DNA from: Chlorops oryzae
Lineage: Eukaryota > Arthropoda > Insecta > Diptera > Chloropidae
Assembly: GCA_020466095.1 (NCBI GenBank)
Contig: CM035806.1
Span: 111,941,401-112,005,400 of the forward strand
DNA length: 64,000 nucleotides
Reading direction: 5' to 3'
A program made the position numbers and the translations under genes. This document shows positions 53,056 through 63,430 of this stretch, piece by piece (positions within the stretch are counted from its first letter, which is position 1; every line of letters begins with the position of its first letter). The notes under the pieces are model-generated. The model saw only the letters and a program-made list of their open reading frames with translations. It had not been told where the DNA came from and searched no databases.

Positions 53056-53751
53056 TTATAGATGAATAAATATGTTGAACCCTTTTCTAAATCGTCCACT
53101 ATTTAATGAATCATCTTTGCTAATGGCGAGAAACCCATATTTATCCTTCCAACATTCAGTACAAATTTTTAAAAAATCTTGAAATGACATATCAGTACCA
53201 ACATGATCATTATAAATATGTCTTATGTTCGTTTCATCTTGTTTAAACATGATAATTAAGTTTGCATTGTCACGAATCAGATGTTTTGGTATTCGAGTAT
53301 AAGTTTGGCATAGATAAAAGCTATCAATATTATTGTGCCGACCCATACAGAAATAATTTCGTATATTGTTCTGTTTTTCACATGCAACATCATCGAAGAT
53401 AAAAATAGAATCTGATTTTGCTTTTTCTGGAGCTAGAACTTCTTCATTATCTGAGAAGGTGTAAAAGCCCATTCCTTTTATTGGTTTTATAAGTTGTTGA
53501 AGATATCGATATTTCGGTTGATGCAATGACTTTGAATACAAGTATACATTTTTAAATCTAAGACCATTGGGACTTTCAATAAGACTCAGCATAATGTTGG
53601 TTTTTCCACAATTCGATGGTCCGACAATTAGTGCACGTATTGTGTTTGGTAGCAATGAACTATGACGTATTTGTGACAATTTATCATTTGAAATCGTTTT
53701 TAGGTCTAAATTTTTCACCGAAATATTCATTTGTTGTCGTATGAAACGCAT
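53056..53751 (-). CDS. Maverick DNA-packaging ATPase (FtsK/HerA-type)
   Basis: 231 residues. Walker A GPSNCGKT at 44-51, Walker B SIFIFDDVACE at about 115, and an arginine-rich C-terminus (GRFRKGF). This fits the Polinton genome-packaging ATPase, which would translocate DNA into capsids. Its start faces the PLA2 gene across a 113-bp divergent promoter. Confidence 0.92.
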   Translation of the reverse strand: MRFIRQQMNISVKNLDLKTISNDKLSQIRHSSLLPNTIRALIVGPSNCGKTNIMLSLIESPNGLRFKNVYLYSKSLHQPKYRYLQQLIKPIKGMGFYTFSDNEEVLAPEKAKSDSIFIFDDVACEKQNNIRNYFCMGRHNNIDSFYLCQTYTRIPKHLIRDNANLIIMFKQDETNIRHIYNDHVGTDMSFQDFLKICTECWKDKYGFLAISKDDSLNSGRFRKGFNIFIHL

Positions 53752-53864
53752 TTTACTCTTTTAACTAACAACAATGATATAAAAGCGATTCCTTTTATAC
53801 TTTTTTGTTCAGAACGCTTTTGACCGTTGATTTGTGTGCTATACAAACAAACAAAAATTTATAA
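53752..53864. promoter_or_regulatory. Divergent promoter with mirrored TATA boxes
   Basis: TATAAAAG (53778-53785, plus) and its mirror CTTTTATA (53792-53799, TATAAAAG on the minus strand) are six bases apart. They lie 80 bp before the PLA2 ATG and 41 bp before the ATPase ATG. This compact arrangement should drive both genes. Confidence 0.75.
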
Positions 53865-54674
53865 ATGCTTGTTAGCAGCAAAAAACTATTTAGTCGTAAA
53901 CGTAAAGCCGTTGGAAAAGGATTAATAAATAACCTTATTAATAAACTGCCAATTGAACTTCATTTACCAGGCTATCAGTTTTGTGGACCGGGAACTAAAC
54001 TCGAAAAACGTTTAGCAAAAGGAGACAAGGGTATAAATCTTTTGGATTCTGCATGTAGAGAACACGATATTGCCTACTCTAAATTCAAAGACTTACCTAA
54101 TCGCCGCATTGCCGATAAGATTTTAGTTGAGAGAGCTTGGGAGAGAGTAAAAGCTCCAGATTCGAGTGTCGCAGAAAAGGCAAACGCTTGGTTTGTCACA
54201 AACGCAATGAAAACCAAACTGAAGATAGGTGGTAGTCTTCGAAAAAACAGTAATCGAAAACTAAAGACTGTGAAGAACAAAAAGAAGAAATTCTGTACTA
54301 AAATTTTCACTACTGCAATAAAAAATGCTACAAAAGTTTTAAAAAATGCAAAACCAATTGATATGAATGATGCTATTCAAATTGCTGAGAAATCTTTATC
54401 ATCTACTCTTAAGAGGAAAAATCGTAAAGTTCTACCTCGTATAATCCCTGTACCAAAAGTGGGTGGATTTTTACCATTAATACCAATTTTAGCGGGTATT
54501 GCAAAACTTGGAGGAATAGTATCTGGAGGCATGTCGATTGCAAATATGATAAAAAATATAATATCTGCAAAGGATAAAAAGCCCAAGGAACCTGTTGCCA
54601 TTGGAAATGGGCTTTATTTAAAACCCTATAGAAATGGATATGGTTTCTATCTTCGTCCTTATTCAAAAAACTAA
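53865..54674 (+). CDS. Phospholipase A2 (parvovirus-VP1-like) Maverick protein
   Basis: 269 residues. Residues 36-44 GYQFCGPGT form the calcium-loop motif and 61-72 DSACREHDIAYS hold the His67-Asp68 catalytic pair, as in the phospholipase A2 of parvovirus capsid proteins. The middle is very basic (KNKKKKFCTK). Residues about 205-235 (LPLIPILAGIAKLGGIVSGG) are hydrophobic/amphipathic. By analogy it would act on membranes during particle entry; this is inference. The gene is followed after 60 nt by the protease in another frame. Confidence 0.9.
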   Translation: MLVSSKKLFSRKRKAVGKGLINNLINKLPIELHLPGYQFCGPGTKLEKRLAKGDKGINLLDSACREHDIAYSKFKDLPNRRIADKILVERAWERVKAPDSSVAEKANAWFVTNAMKTKLKIGGSLRKNSNRKLKTVKNKKKKFCTKIFTTAIKNATKVLKNAKPIDMNDAIQIAEKSLSSTLKRKNRKVLPRIIPVPKVGGFLPLIPILAGIAKLGGIVSGGMSIANMIKNIISAKDKKPKEPVAIGNGLYLKPYRNGYGFYLRPYSKN

Positions 54675-55039
54675 TTAGCACTCTACCCAAAAGAGCCCTA
54701 ACCGAGGTCGACCTAAGAAAATATGCCGCTAACTTGAAATCTTTCAGAGGAGTTTTTATGCGAAATACTTTACCAAGACGTCCTCATAAGATTGAATGTG
54801 GAATAATTAATCTGGATTCTTCAGATGGAGATGGTACTCATTGGGTAGCATATTTTAAAAATAATACTGTTACGGAATATTTTGATAGTTTTGGTAACCT
54901 TCCACCACCGAAAGAAGTTGTCAAATATCTCGGTGCAAATAATTTAAGATACAACTATAAACAACATCAGCAATACAATTCATATAACTGTGGTCATTTG
55001 TGTTTAAAGTTTCTGTATTCACAATCATGCAACAATTAA
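54634..55039 (+). CDS. Maverick cysteine protease (adenain-like)
   Basis: The catalytic triad fits adenovirus-type proteases: GTHWVAYF (His), EYFDSFGN (Asp) and YNCGHLCLKF (Cys). The conserved part begins well before the first in-frame ATG (54758): the frame is open back to a TAG at about 54632, with KRALTEVDLRKYAANL and FRGVFMRNTLP in frame. No ATG exists in that open stretch. Either the protein starts at 54758 and is short, or it is expressed by frameshift or splicing from the PLA2 gene, whose 3' end it overlaps. It would process capsid precursors. Confidence 0.8.
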
Positions 55040-55113
55040 ATAAAATATCAATTTTAAATACATAAAAAGTTTCTTTTATTTATAATTTGATAATATCTGA
55101 TAATTATAAACCA

Positions 55114-58100
55114 TTACATATATTCCATTAATTCAATATCTTTAGCAATACTCATGAGTTCGTCATCATTTACAGCAATCTTATAGTGTCCCCAAGCATA
55201 AGTATTTTTTTTATCTTCTTTAACAAATCTTTTATCATCATTGTTACTTAAAACTAATTTCGTAAATAATTGTGTATAAATTTTATGAAATTTTGATTTA
55301 AAAAAATACATATCGCGAACATAATATTTATCTTCTAATAAACATAATTTATAATCATTAATACTCAATTTATTGAGTACGCATCTTTTAACACCTTTCG
55401 ACTTTTTTATTTCTTTCGTATCTGTTATATCTAAGGAATACATTTTGGGACGTAGACCCACAAATTCTCTAATTATTTTTCCATTAGCTTCGTCTTTCAT
55501 CATTCCTAATATTTTTTTATTTTTTAAAGGTAAATTATATGGATTTTTGGGAGGATATTCGGACGTATCAAAACGCAAATCAATATCGTTGGATATATCT
55601 GAATAAAAGTCATCCGTCTTTATTGTGTATATAAAGGAATCCGTATCCATATAATTTAGTAAAAGGTTTTCATTATATTTGGGTTTCATATAGTCGTAAT
55701 GGAAATCATACATTAGAAATTTCGATAACTCGAGTACTATAAAACCTAAATATAACGGTTTATCATATGTAACATGATCCCGATCTAATTGAATTGCTAT
55801 CATAGAGTCGCTGAAATGTTTAACGCTGCGAAATGTTGGATGTGCTATAAGAGCACGAGCACCTAAATGTCGTCCTCTACTTTCCCATTCACTCACAATT
55901 TTTATGTTTTTCCTTTTATCTACATTTTCCATAGTTTTACCGTAAACCGAATTGTTGAGTAATTTAAAAAAATTCTTCTCAAAATCACTCTTAGAGAGCG
56001 TTCTATGATGAGTATTTAAGTCAATGTAGCTCTTTAACCAAGGTGACTGTTTAAACTTTAAAACTCTATGAACTTTTATTAGTTTCATTCCATTCTTAAT
56101 ACATTGTTGTAGAACTCTATAGTGAATGATATAATTTCGTTTATCTGTTAAGTCTGTTATTAGTTTCGATGTCCTTGAACCACCAACTTTTTTATTTTCC
56201 GCACAAAAAGGAAAATCATTATGATAATCATGAATTCCTTGGGGATAATCTAAATCTACTTCTAAAATATACCCATATAAAGCTTCTGAATCTATTTCAA
56301 ATATATTAAAACTTTCAATGTCTTCTACCCATCCAAATTCTCCAGTAGGTAGGTACTGAGACATTGCCCAACCATACAAGTTGTTCGCATCTAAGTATAC
56401 AATATATTCAGATGGTTTGGTGGAATCAAAATCAGGCATATATTTGTTGTTGGCTTTAGAATGTCGTTTTGAACATTGGACAATACCACCTCTGATTCCT
56501 TTTTTAACGAAATCATACATACTTATATCTGTAAATAGTTCGAGTTCTATTTTTGTTGATTTCAACATTGCATCCCAAGATAAGCCCGGAATAGTTATGT
56601 ATTGACAAGGATCCAAATCATAGATACTTTTACATATTTTTCGAAAATTTTCTAAGATATCGGTTAGGAGAAATACATCTGTTTTTAAATAGAGAATCAT
56701 GTAGTCTTTCAATGATTGACAATTTAATGTATTCCATACATTTACAGCATGACTATAGTCCTCAATAGAACACTCACTATTATTTAGTATATTGAAAAAT
56801 TTCTCACGGGGAGGTAGTTGATTTTCTTCAAGACGTTCAATTGAATCTAAATATTCATAGGGAAAGACACCCTTTCTTTTAAGTAAAGAAAACTGTTCAG
56901 TGTTGGGATACATTGATCTGAGTACGTGAAAATCTTCAGATCGCAAGTTTTGAGCTAAGCTTTCTAAGCTTGCTGTCATGAATCTATAGGAATCTACAAA
57001 ACGAATTTCCATGCGTTCATTCTTGAGATTATCCCCCATTGGAATGTATTTCGATAGTGAAATGTAAAGCTCTTTATTGAGTGGAATTACTCTTATGTCT
57101 CCGGGAATGGAAGTGAGTTCTTTTACAAATAAATGACAGTCGTAGGCGGAAAAATTATGAAAGAAAACTGGAATAAATTTCGATATCTGATATTTCAAAT
57201 TACATTCTGAATGAGCTGCTCCACGAAAATCTCCAGTAAAATGACAGTGATCTGCAACTCGATCATTAATAAGATCTTCATTACAGATATGACATACTGA
57301 ACTCTCCACTAAGTTTTTCATTTGTTCTTTTGTAAGAGAATTCATTGGTTTACAAACACTTAAATAGTTGCTATAAAGAAATTTACAATCATTTACTAAT
57401 TTCTTTATAAACACTTCAACACAATCCTCTCCCGTATATATCCTAAACTTATCCAAACTTTCATCAAATTTAGATTTAATAAAATAAGCGAATGCCATTG
57501 GCTTATGATGCTTAGTGCTAACAACTTTCTTCGAATCTTTAATATTTATATTTTCCAAAATGCACTCAAAATCGGCGTAAATAACAAAAGGTACATCTAG
57601 TTGCTTTTTTTGAGCACGAAACTTTAAAATTTTATTGTCCTCGTCTGGCAGCTTTGTTACGACATGATTACATACCAATTTATGAGCTTCCAATCGTTCC
57701 TTGGATAAGGTGTATTGAAGACAGCCATGACAGAGATGTTTCATTCTGTGATTTGCAGAAAGTTGAGAGCTGATTAATCTACAAAAATAAAATTAAAAGA
57801 AAAAAAAAAAAATAATAATAATAATAATAATAATAAAAATAATAAAAAATTAAATTAATAAAGATAAATATTTTGGGTTACCAACCTTGAAATATTTTTA
57901 ATCCATATATAATGCGTTTGATTGTTTTCCTTCTCAAAAAACAATAGATTTATATGCTTCTGTTGTTCTCCTCTGGTACAATAATACGGTCCAACAATCG
58001 CTTTACTCTCCTCATTCAATCCAAAAACATTTATACTTATTTCTGGATTATTCTCCTCAAAAATTTTAATTTGATTCAATGTCAATGGAAATGATAAGTT

Positions 58101-59144
58101 GGAGAAATTAAGCAAAGTTCCATCTGGGGTAGTAATGTGATCCAATTTTATATTTAGCTTATAATTTGAGCATTTTTCCAGATTTCGACCTGTTTGAAAG
58201 GACGATATCACTGCCCATTTGAAGCAGTTCTCATCTTTATTTTTAACATTTATACAAGCATGTTTTTTCTGAATCCATAATGGAAGCACTATATGACCAG
58301 ATCCTCTCATGGGTCTATATTGGTTAATGTTCACTTCCAAGTGAACAATTCGTAAAAGAGACCATCCACTATCCCTTTCTTGAAAAACATTCATTTTTTC
58401 CAAAATATCTTTGCATTTCTTGGAAAAGTCCTCATTTATATCTGATGACTCCGTTAATATAGTCATTTTAGTTGAGAAAGATTTTATCATTATTTTTGTT
58501 TCTTCCTCATTTTGCTTGATTAGCAAATATTCGCAAAATAGTTCTATGTTAGATTTTATCGATGTATGCTTTAGAATTAGGTTGCTCAATGCGTCCAGAA
58601 CTTCTGTTTTTGCAGCTGCAAAGAAATGTTCTGGAATGAGTATACTTTCATCCTTATTCACATAAACTAGAGTTTCCATTTTTTCGTTAAAAGCATGATT
58701 TATCCTCTTGAGGTTTTCACTAAAGTCAACCATGCTATTCTTTTTATGTTGATTGGTTCGCAGATGATAAGACCAATCTGTTATAATAACATCTACTTCA
58801 CATGCTTCACATTTCTTCGTGATAAGGTTTTCATCAGACATGTTTTGATCTTGGATTTGAAATTCCGTACCATGAAGTGTCTCATAATGACTTTTTATAG
58901 CAAAACGGTTTTTAAATCTAATACCGCAATATTCGCACAGAATATCAGAATCGTTTTGGTCTTGGTTTGGAAATTCCATACTATGAGTTGTCTCATAATG
59001 TCGTTTGAGAGTAAAATGATTCTTTAAAATAACACCGCAATATTCGCATAAAAAATTGTTCTTTAAATGCATTGCCCTTTTATGGCGTTTCATACCCGCT
59101 TCCGAAGAAAACTCCTTTAAACAAATTTCGCAAGCCTTATTCAT
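55114..59144 (-). CDS. Protein-primed DNA polymerase B, two exons, zinc-finger N-terminus
   Basis: Exon 1 is 59144-57886 and exon 2 is 57778-55114. The intron 57885-57779 (GTTGGT...TTTTTGTAG) keeps the frame (SR then LISSQLS). The N-terminus has three C2H2 units. Exon 1 ends with LLFFEKENNQTHYIWIKNI. Exon 2 has CHGCL...C zinc motif, Exo I YADFECI, an endonuclease-VII-like CHICNEDL...DHCHFTGDFRG insert, Exo II HNFSAYDCHLF, Exo III YLKTDVFLLTD, motif A YLDANNLYGWAM, motif B LLNNSVYGKTM and motif C NYMDTDSF. All catalytic residues are present. It replicates the element by protein priming. Transcription starts in the right TIR, with a 5'-UTR intron (59167-59319). Confidence 0.92.
57779..57885 (-). 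other. Intron of the DNA polymerase gene
   Basis: 107 bp with an (ATT)n/T-rich tract before the acceptor. Chosen because AG|GTTGGT with TAG|ATTAATC restores the family's conserved reading frame, whereas the nearby G|GTAACC donor does not. Confidence 0.75.
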
Positions 59145-61319
59145 TTTGATTGTTAAATTTTATATTCTAGAAACAAAAAAGCAAAATATGATATTAAATT
59201 CAACCCTACGTTCCCAGTAGGAATGAAAGGAATAAATATACATATAAAATATATTACATTAAATAAAAATATTAAATGCTACGTGCACACTTCAGAAAAG
59301 GATGCAAAGGGTTACATACCTGGGGGTTTGACGGCGGAATTGTCTGCGATCGTCTTTGAGTGTAAACTTTGATGATGATGGACGTTAGTCTCTATCAATA
59401 CGATAGGATCACGATACGGATTGGACAAGTCCACGGGGATTTTATACACTTAAAGATGACACTACTTTCGAAACCGACGCTCACGATCGATTTTTTCGTT
59501 TTTAATTTGAAGAAAGTACCAATACGAGGATCACGATACGGATTGGACAAGTCCACGGCGATTTTATACACTTAAAGATGACACTACTTTCGAAACCGAC
59601 GCTCACGATCGATTTTTTGATAAATTTAAACTGAACTGTTTGATTTCACTTTAAAGAATGGCAACGTCAAAGGAGAAAAATCTGATTTTATGCACACTTC
59701 GCTTCACAACTTTGCTCATGTTGTACAATTCTTATCCATAAAATTTTTCTTAAGAAATAAACGGGATGCAACTGTTTGTTTTTCTTGTCCAAAAAATTTT
59801 AATATTCCCCCGATTGAACTGAACTTGAACTTGAAAAATTTTTGATTTTAATATTCCCCCGATTGAACTGAACTTGAACTTGAAAAATTTTTGAATAAAC
59901 ATAAAATGAGGCACGCTTCAACTTGTTCTGGCTAAAAAATCATGCCTTGTCTTCATCTCAATGACTTCAGTAGCGATAAGTCAACTCCAGCTCTAACCCA
60001 ATGTTTACATATTGAACTATATATGCTCTCCTACCGCACAGCTTCTCACCCACACCATACTCACACATATATGTACTAATTTTTCAAAACATTCTTCAAT
60101 CCCAAAAATATCGCCCTGATTGAACTGAACTTGAACTTGAAAAATTTTTGAATAAACATCCAATGAGGCACGCTTCAACTTGTTCTCGCTAAAAAATCAT
60201 GCCTTATCTTCATCTGAATGACTTCAGTAGCGATAAGTCAACTCCAGCTCTAACCCAATGTTTACATATTGAACTATATATGCTCTCCTACCGCACAGCT
60301 TCTCACCCACACCATACTCACACATATATGTACTAATTTTTCAAAACATTCAATGAGGCAAGCTTCAACTTGTTCTGGCTAAAAAATCATGCCTTATCTT
60401 CATCTCAATGACTTCAGTAGCGATAAGTCAACTCCAGCTCTAACCCAATGTTTACATATTGAACTATATATGCTCTCCTACCGCACAGCTTCTCACCCAC
60501 ACCATACTCACACATATATGTACTAATTTTTCAAAACATTCAATGAGGCAAGCTTCAACTTGTTCTGGCTAAAAAATCATGCCTTGTCTTCATCTCAATG
60601 ACTTCAGTAGCGATAAGTCAACTCCAGCTCTAACCCAATGTTTACATATTGAACTATATATGCTCTCCTACCGCACAGTTTCTCACCCCCTCACCTCTTC
60701 AATGAGGCTCAATGCGAACCTTCTCATATAAACCTCCAAAAATTTCCAAAGACCTAAATGTATGTCACCTCATACAAACTTCCTAAATTTCCAAAGACCT
60801 AAATGTATGTCATCTCATATAAACCAACCAAAATTTCCAAAGACCTAAATGTATGTCATCTCATATAAACCAACCAAAATTTTCTAGATGTGCGACGTCT
60901 CATACAAACGAACAAAAATTTTCTAGATCTCAAATGTGCGACCTCTCATACAAATCAACAAAAATTTTTCTAGATCTCAAATGTGCGACCTCTCATACAA
61001 ATCAACAAAATTTTTCTAGATCTCAAATGTGCGACCTCTCATACAAATGAACAAAATTTTTCTAGATCTCAAATGTGCGACCTCTCATACAAATGAAAAA
61101 AATTTTCTAGATCTCAAATGTGAGACGTCTCATACAAATCAACAAAAATTTTCTAGATCTTCAATGTGCGTCTTTTTCCGATTTTCCATACAAAAAAAGT
61201 TGCACATCCAGAACGAACATATCCCCCCTACTCGTCCATGTAAACACAATAAGTTTTTTTATGACACACTTTGCATCATGCTAAGTTCGTGAACATATAT
61301 GACCGTATAAAGGGCCCTT
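58806..61319. repeat. Right TIR of the Maverick
   Basis: Mirror of 44846-47311, with near-identical sequence in the coding and promoter parts. Copy numbers differ: four larger units against three on the left (about 59900-60690), three 46-bp GGTCTTTGGAAATT units against four, and seven 46-bp CTAGAAAATTT units against five. It includes codons 1-113 and the 5' UTR of the polymerase gene. Confidence 0.92.
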
Positions 61320-61667
61320 AAGAGTTGGCATGACTGGCTTTGCCACTTGCATCGTTTTCGAGCTACCAGACATCACAAAAAATGATGATACCCGCCGAAA
61401 AAAAATTTTCCCCAAAATGTATAGTACCTTTTCAGAAAAACAGTACAAAAAGAGTACGAAGCCAGAAAAAGAGTACATTTGCGTACTTTTTTGGAGTTTG
61501 TAAATTCAAAAGTACTTCTTGCAGAAAAAAGTACATGTACTCTTAAAAAAAGTACGAATGGCAGCCCTAGTTACACACAACCACACAAACGCAATATACC
61601 CTCGACACAGAGTGTGTCGGGTATAAAAATGTTCACAATAATTAATAACTTATTTTTCTATTCTAAA

Positions 61668-61841
61668 CAAGTAAGGGTGTTATAGTCAGGCGAGCCCGAC
61701 AATAAAATACCCGACACAGACACACATGTTTAAATAATTTTTGAACCACGCCCAAAAAACAGGACCACTAAGTAAGAATATTCAAGAGCTTTTTAAGACC
61801 ATAAGGGGCCCCATATACCGACTTTTGTTAAATTTCTTTAT
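61668..61841 (-). mobile_element. DINE-1-like repeat, copy A4, cut by an LTR
   Basis: Starts AAGTAAGGGTGTTATAGTCAGG like A2 and A3 and follows their sequence (CACGCCCAAAAAACAGGACC) until AAATTTCTTTAT, where an LTR begins. The rest is not within the window. Confidence 0.85.
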
Positions 61842-63430
61842 TGTAGTATATCAGGAATGATATACGATTTACTTTATTTCAATTTTAAAACTAATTACAA
61901 AAGCACGTGTGTGTGCGCAGCTTATATCAATTCAAATGCGAGATATATTGTTTTGACATTCGTTAGCTTATAATTTATGCTTGTCAGATTATTGTTACAC
62001 CTAGTCTACACAGGGTAGGTATGCCTTACGCTACATATACACTACATATACCCCCTTTTTTAATTTTTTACTTCACAATTCAATATTTCAACATTAATGG
62101 TAAGTATGTGTAATGTGTGTAATGGTTATTTGTTCTAATTGCTCGTTTTCCTTTCACGTAGGTTATATCTTTTGATTTTTAAGTTTTCATCGTCATTTTT
62201 GTTTTCATTTTCCTCAATAATTTCAGTGTTCGTTAATTTTTCGGCATTTTCATTAATATTAATTTCATTACATTCTTGTACAGCAATTTTTGGTTTCAAT
62301 ACATTAGATATTTGTAATTTATCATATGGATTTAATATGTCGAAACCATCGGTTTCTTTATAATCTCCCGAGCAGAAAAGTATTTGATTAGCATGTCGTT
62401 TCCAAAGTTTTTCATTACTGGTTTTTACAATAAATGTTTGTTTTCCAATTTTTTTGAATATTACAGCTTTTTTCCAAAAAATTTTTCCTGGAGTTGAATA
62501 ATCTCGTACAATCACTGAATCGTTTACTTTAAAACGATTCTGATTTGAACCTTTATAATATTGTTTTTGTTTTTCCTGTTGGTTTAGTGATTTTGTTTCA
62601 ATTTCTTCTTTTGTTTGCTCATTGACTTTTCTTCTTGGATTAAGTATATCCAGTCTTGTTCTCAATTTCCTATTAAAAAATAAATATGCTGGGGAAACTC
62701 CCGTGCTAACATGGACGGTGTTACGATAATCCAATAAGAAACGACAAAGATTGCTATTGAATTCTGACACTGGTTTGTTATGCATATTGCGCTTTAGTGC
62801 AATTTTGATCGTTTTCACTGTGTTTTCAGCTTGACCATTTGATGCAGGGTGCCCCACCGCTGATGTCAAATGTTCTATCTTATTTATTTTTAAAAAATTT
62901 TCGAACTCTTTCGAGACGAAAGCCGTTCCATTGTCAGATACTATCGTTTTCGGTAGTCCGAAACGCGCGAACACATCTCTTAAAACTGCAATCACTGCTC
63001 GACTTGTAGTGTTTTTTCCCATGTCTATACATTCAGCCCATTTAGAGGTGCTGTCTATTACTACTAGACAAAAGCGATTCATAAAAGGGCCAAAGAAGTC
63101 AACGTGTATTCTCGACCAAATTTTCTTCAGTCCTTTCCCATGGAATTAACTCTTGCTTTGCTGGGTTTTGCCTTGTTAAAAGGCAAGGCTCACAGCCTTT
63201 TACAACTTGTTCTAAATCCTGACTTTGCCGTGGCCACCAACAACATTCTCTGGCCATTGCTTTCATTTTAACAATGCCCATATGTGACTCATGTAAAAAT
63301 TTCACTATCTCTGAATGCAGTTCGCTTGGAATGACTATCCTATATCCCCAAAATAAACAGTCGTTTTCTTCTAGTAGTTCAAACCTTTTTGTAAAAAATG
63401 GTAACAGTTTGTTGTGAGCATGCAAACATA
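61842..63430 (-). mobile_element. Ty3/gypsy element 2, 3' part
   Basis: A 205-bp 3' LTR (61842-62046, TGTAGT...ACTACA) follows integrase coding sequence on the minus strand. A C5T6 run at 62051 is the probable polypurine tract. The 5' portion is missing: the integrase is cut at about 63430 by LTR element 3. Confidence 0.75.
62135..63425 (-). pseudogene. Gypsy 2 integrase, one frame break
   Basis: From 63425 the minus strand encodes the zinc region (HSEIVKFLHESHMGIVKMKA, ECCWWPRQSQDLEQVV, CEPCLLTRQNP). A frame change at about 63090 is followed by the core, with VIDSTSKWAEC (first Asp), IVSDNGTAF (second Asp) and ASNGQAENTVKT (Glu), then a GPY-like/SH3 region (FKVNDSVIVRDYSTPGK) and an acidic tail. 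Catalytic residues are intact. The frame break and the missing upstream part make this copy non-functional unless the shift is a sequencing error. Confidence 0.85.

Larger units (their letters stand above)
44846..61319. mobile_element. Maverick/Polinton transposon, essentially complete
   Basis: It has about 2.5-kb terminal inverted repeats starting AAGGGCCCTTTATACGGTCA, close to the AG...CT ends of the family. It carries a full gene set: MCP, minor capsid, integrase, two further proteins, BIR protein, packaging ATPase, PLA2 protein, protease and DNA polymerase B. I did not find the expected 6-bp TSD (flanks TTGTAA and TAAGAG). All the main genes are open. Self-synthesising transposons of this kind are related to adintoviruses; whether particles form is unknown. 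Confidence 0.95.
43992..61569. mobile_element. hAT-like element carrying a Maverick
   Basis: TIRs TAGGGCTGCCA and complement, with the 8-bp TSD GTTACACA (43984-43991, 61570-61577). Its own sequence is about 855 bp on the left and 250 bp on the right, with AAAGTAC/GTACTTT-type subterminal repeats and no transposase. Between them is the Maverick (about 44846-61319). It sits in DINE copy A3. Confidence 0.8.
40188..61626 (-). mobile_element. DINE-1-like repeat, copy A3, split by two insertions
   Basis: Three pieces make up one copy: 40188-40220, 43262-43991 and 61578-61626. The first gap is a hAT-like element (TSD GCCTGACA) and the second a 17.6-kb element (TSD GTTACACA). The order of blocks in the joined copy matches A2. 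Confidence 0.85.

Noticed and set aside
44846..61319. Maverick as a free virus contig or assembly contaminant
   Set aside because: It is embedded in a hAT-like element with a clean 8-bp TSD within a DINE repeat that occurs elsewhere in the window, so it is integrated.
44840..61325. 6-bp TSD of the Maverick
   Set aside because: Looked for and not found: the flanks TTGTAA and TAAGAG do not match, so no duplication is claimed.
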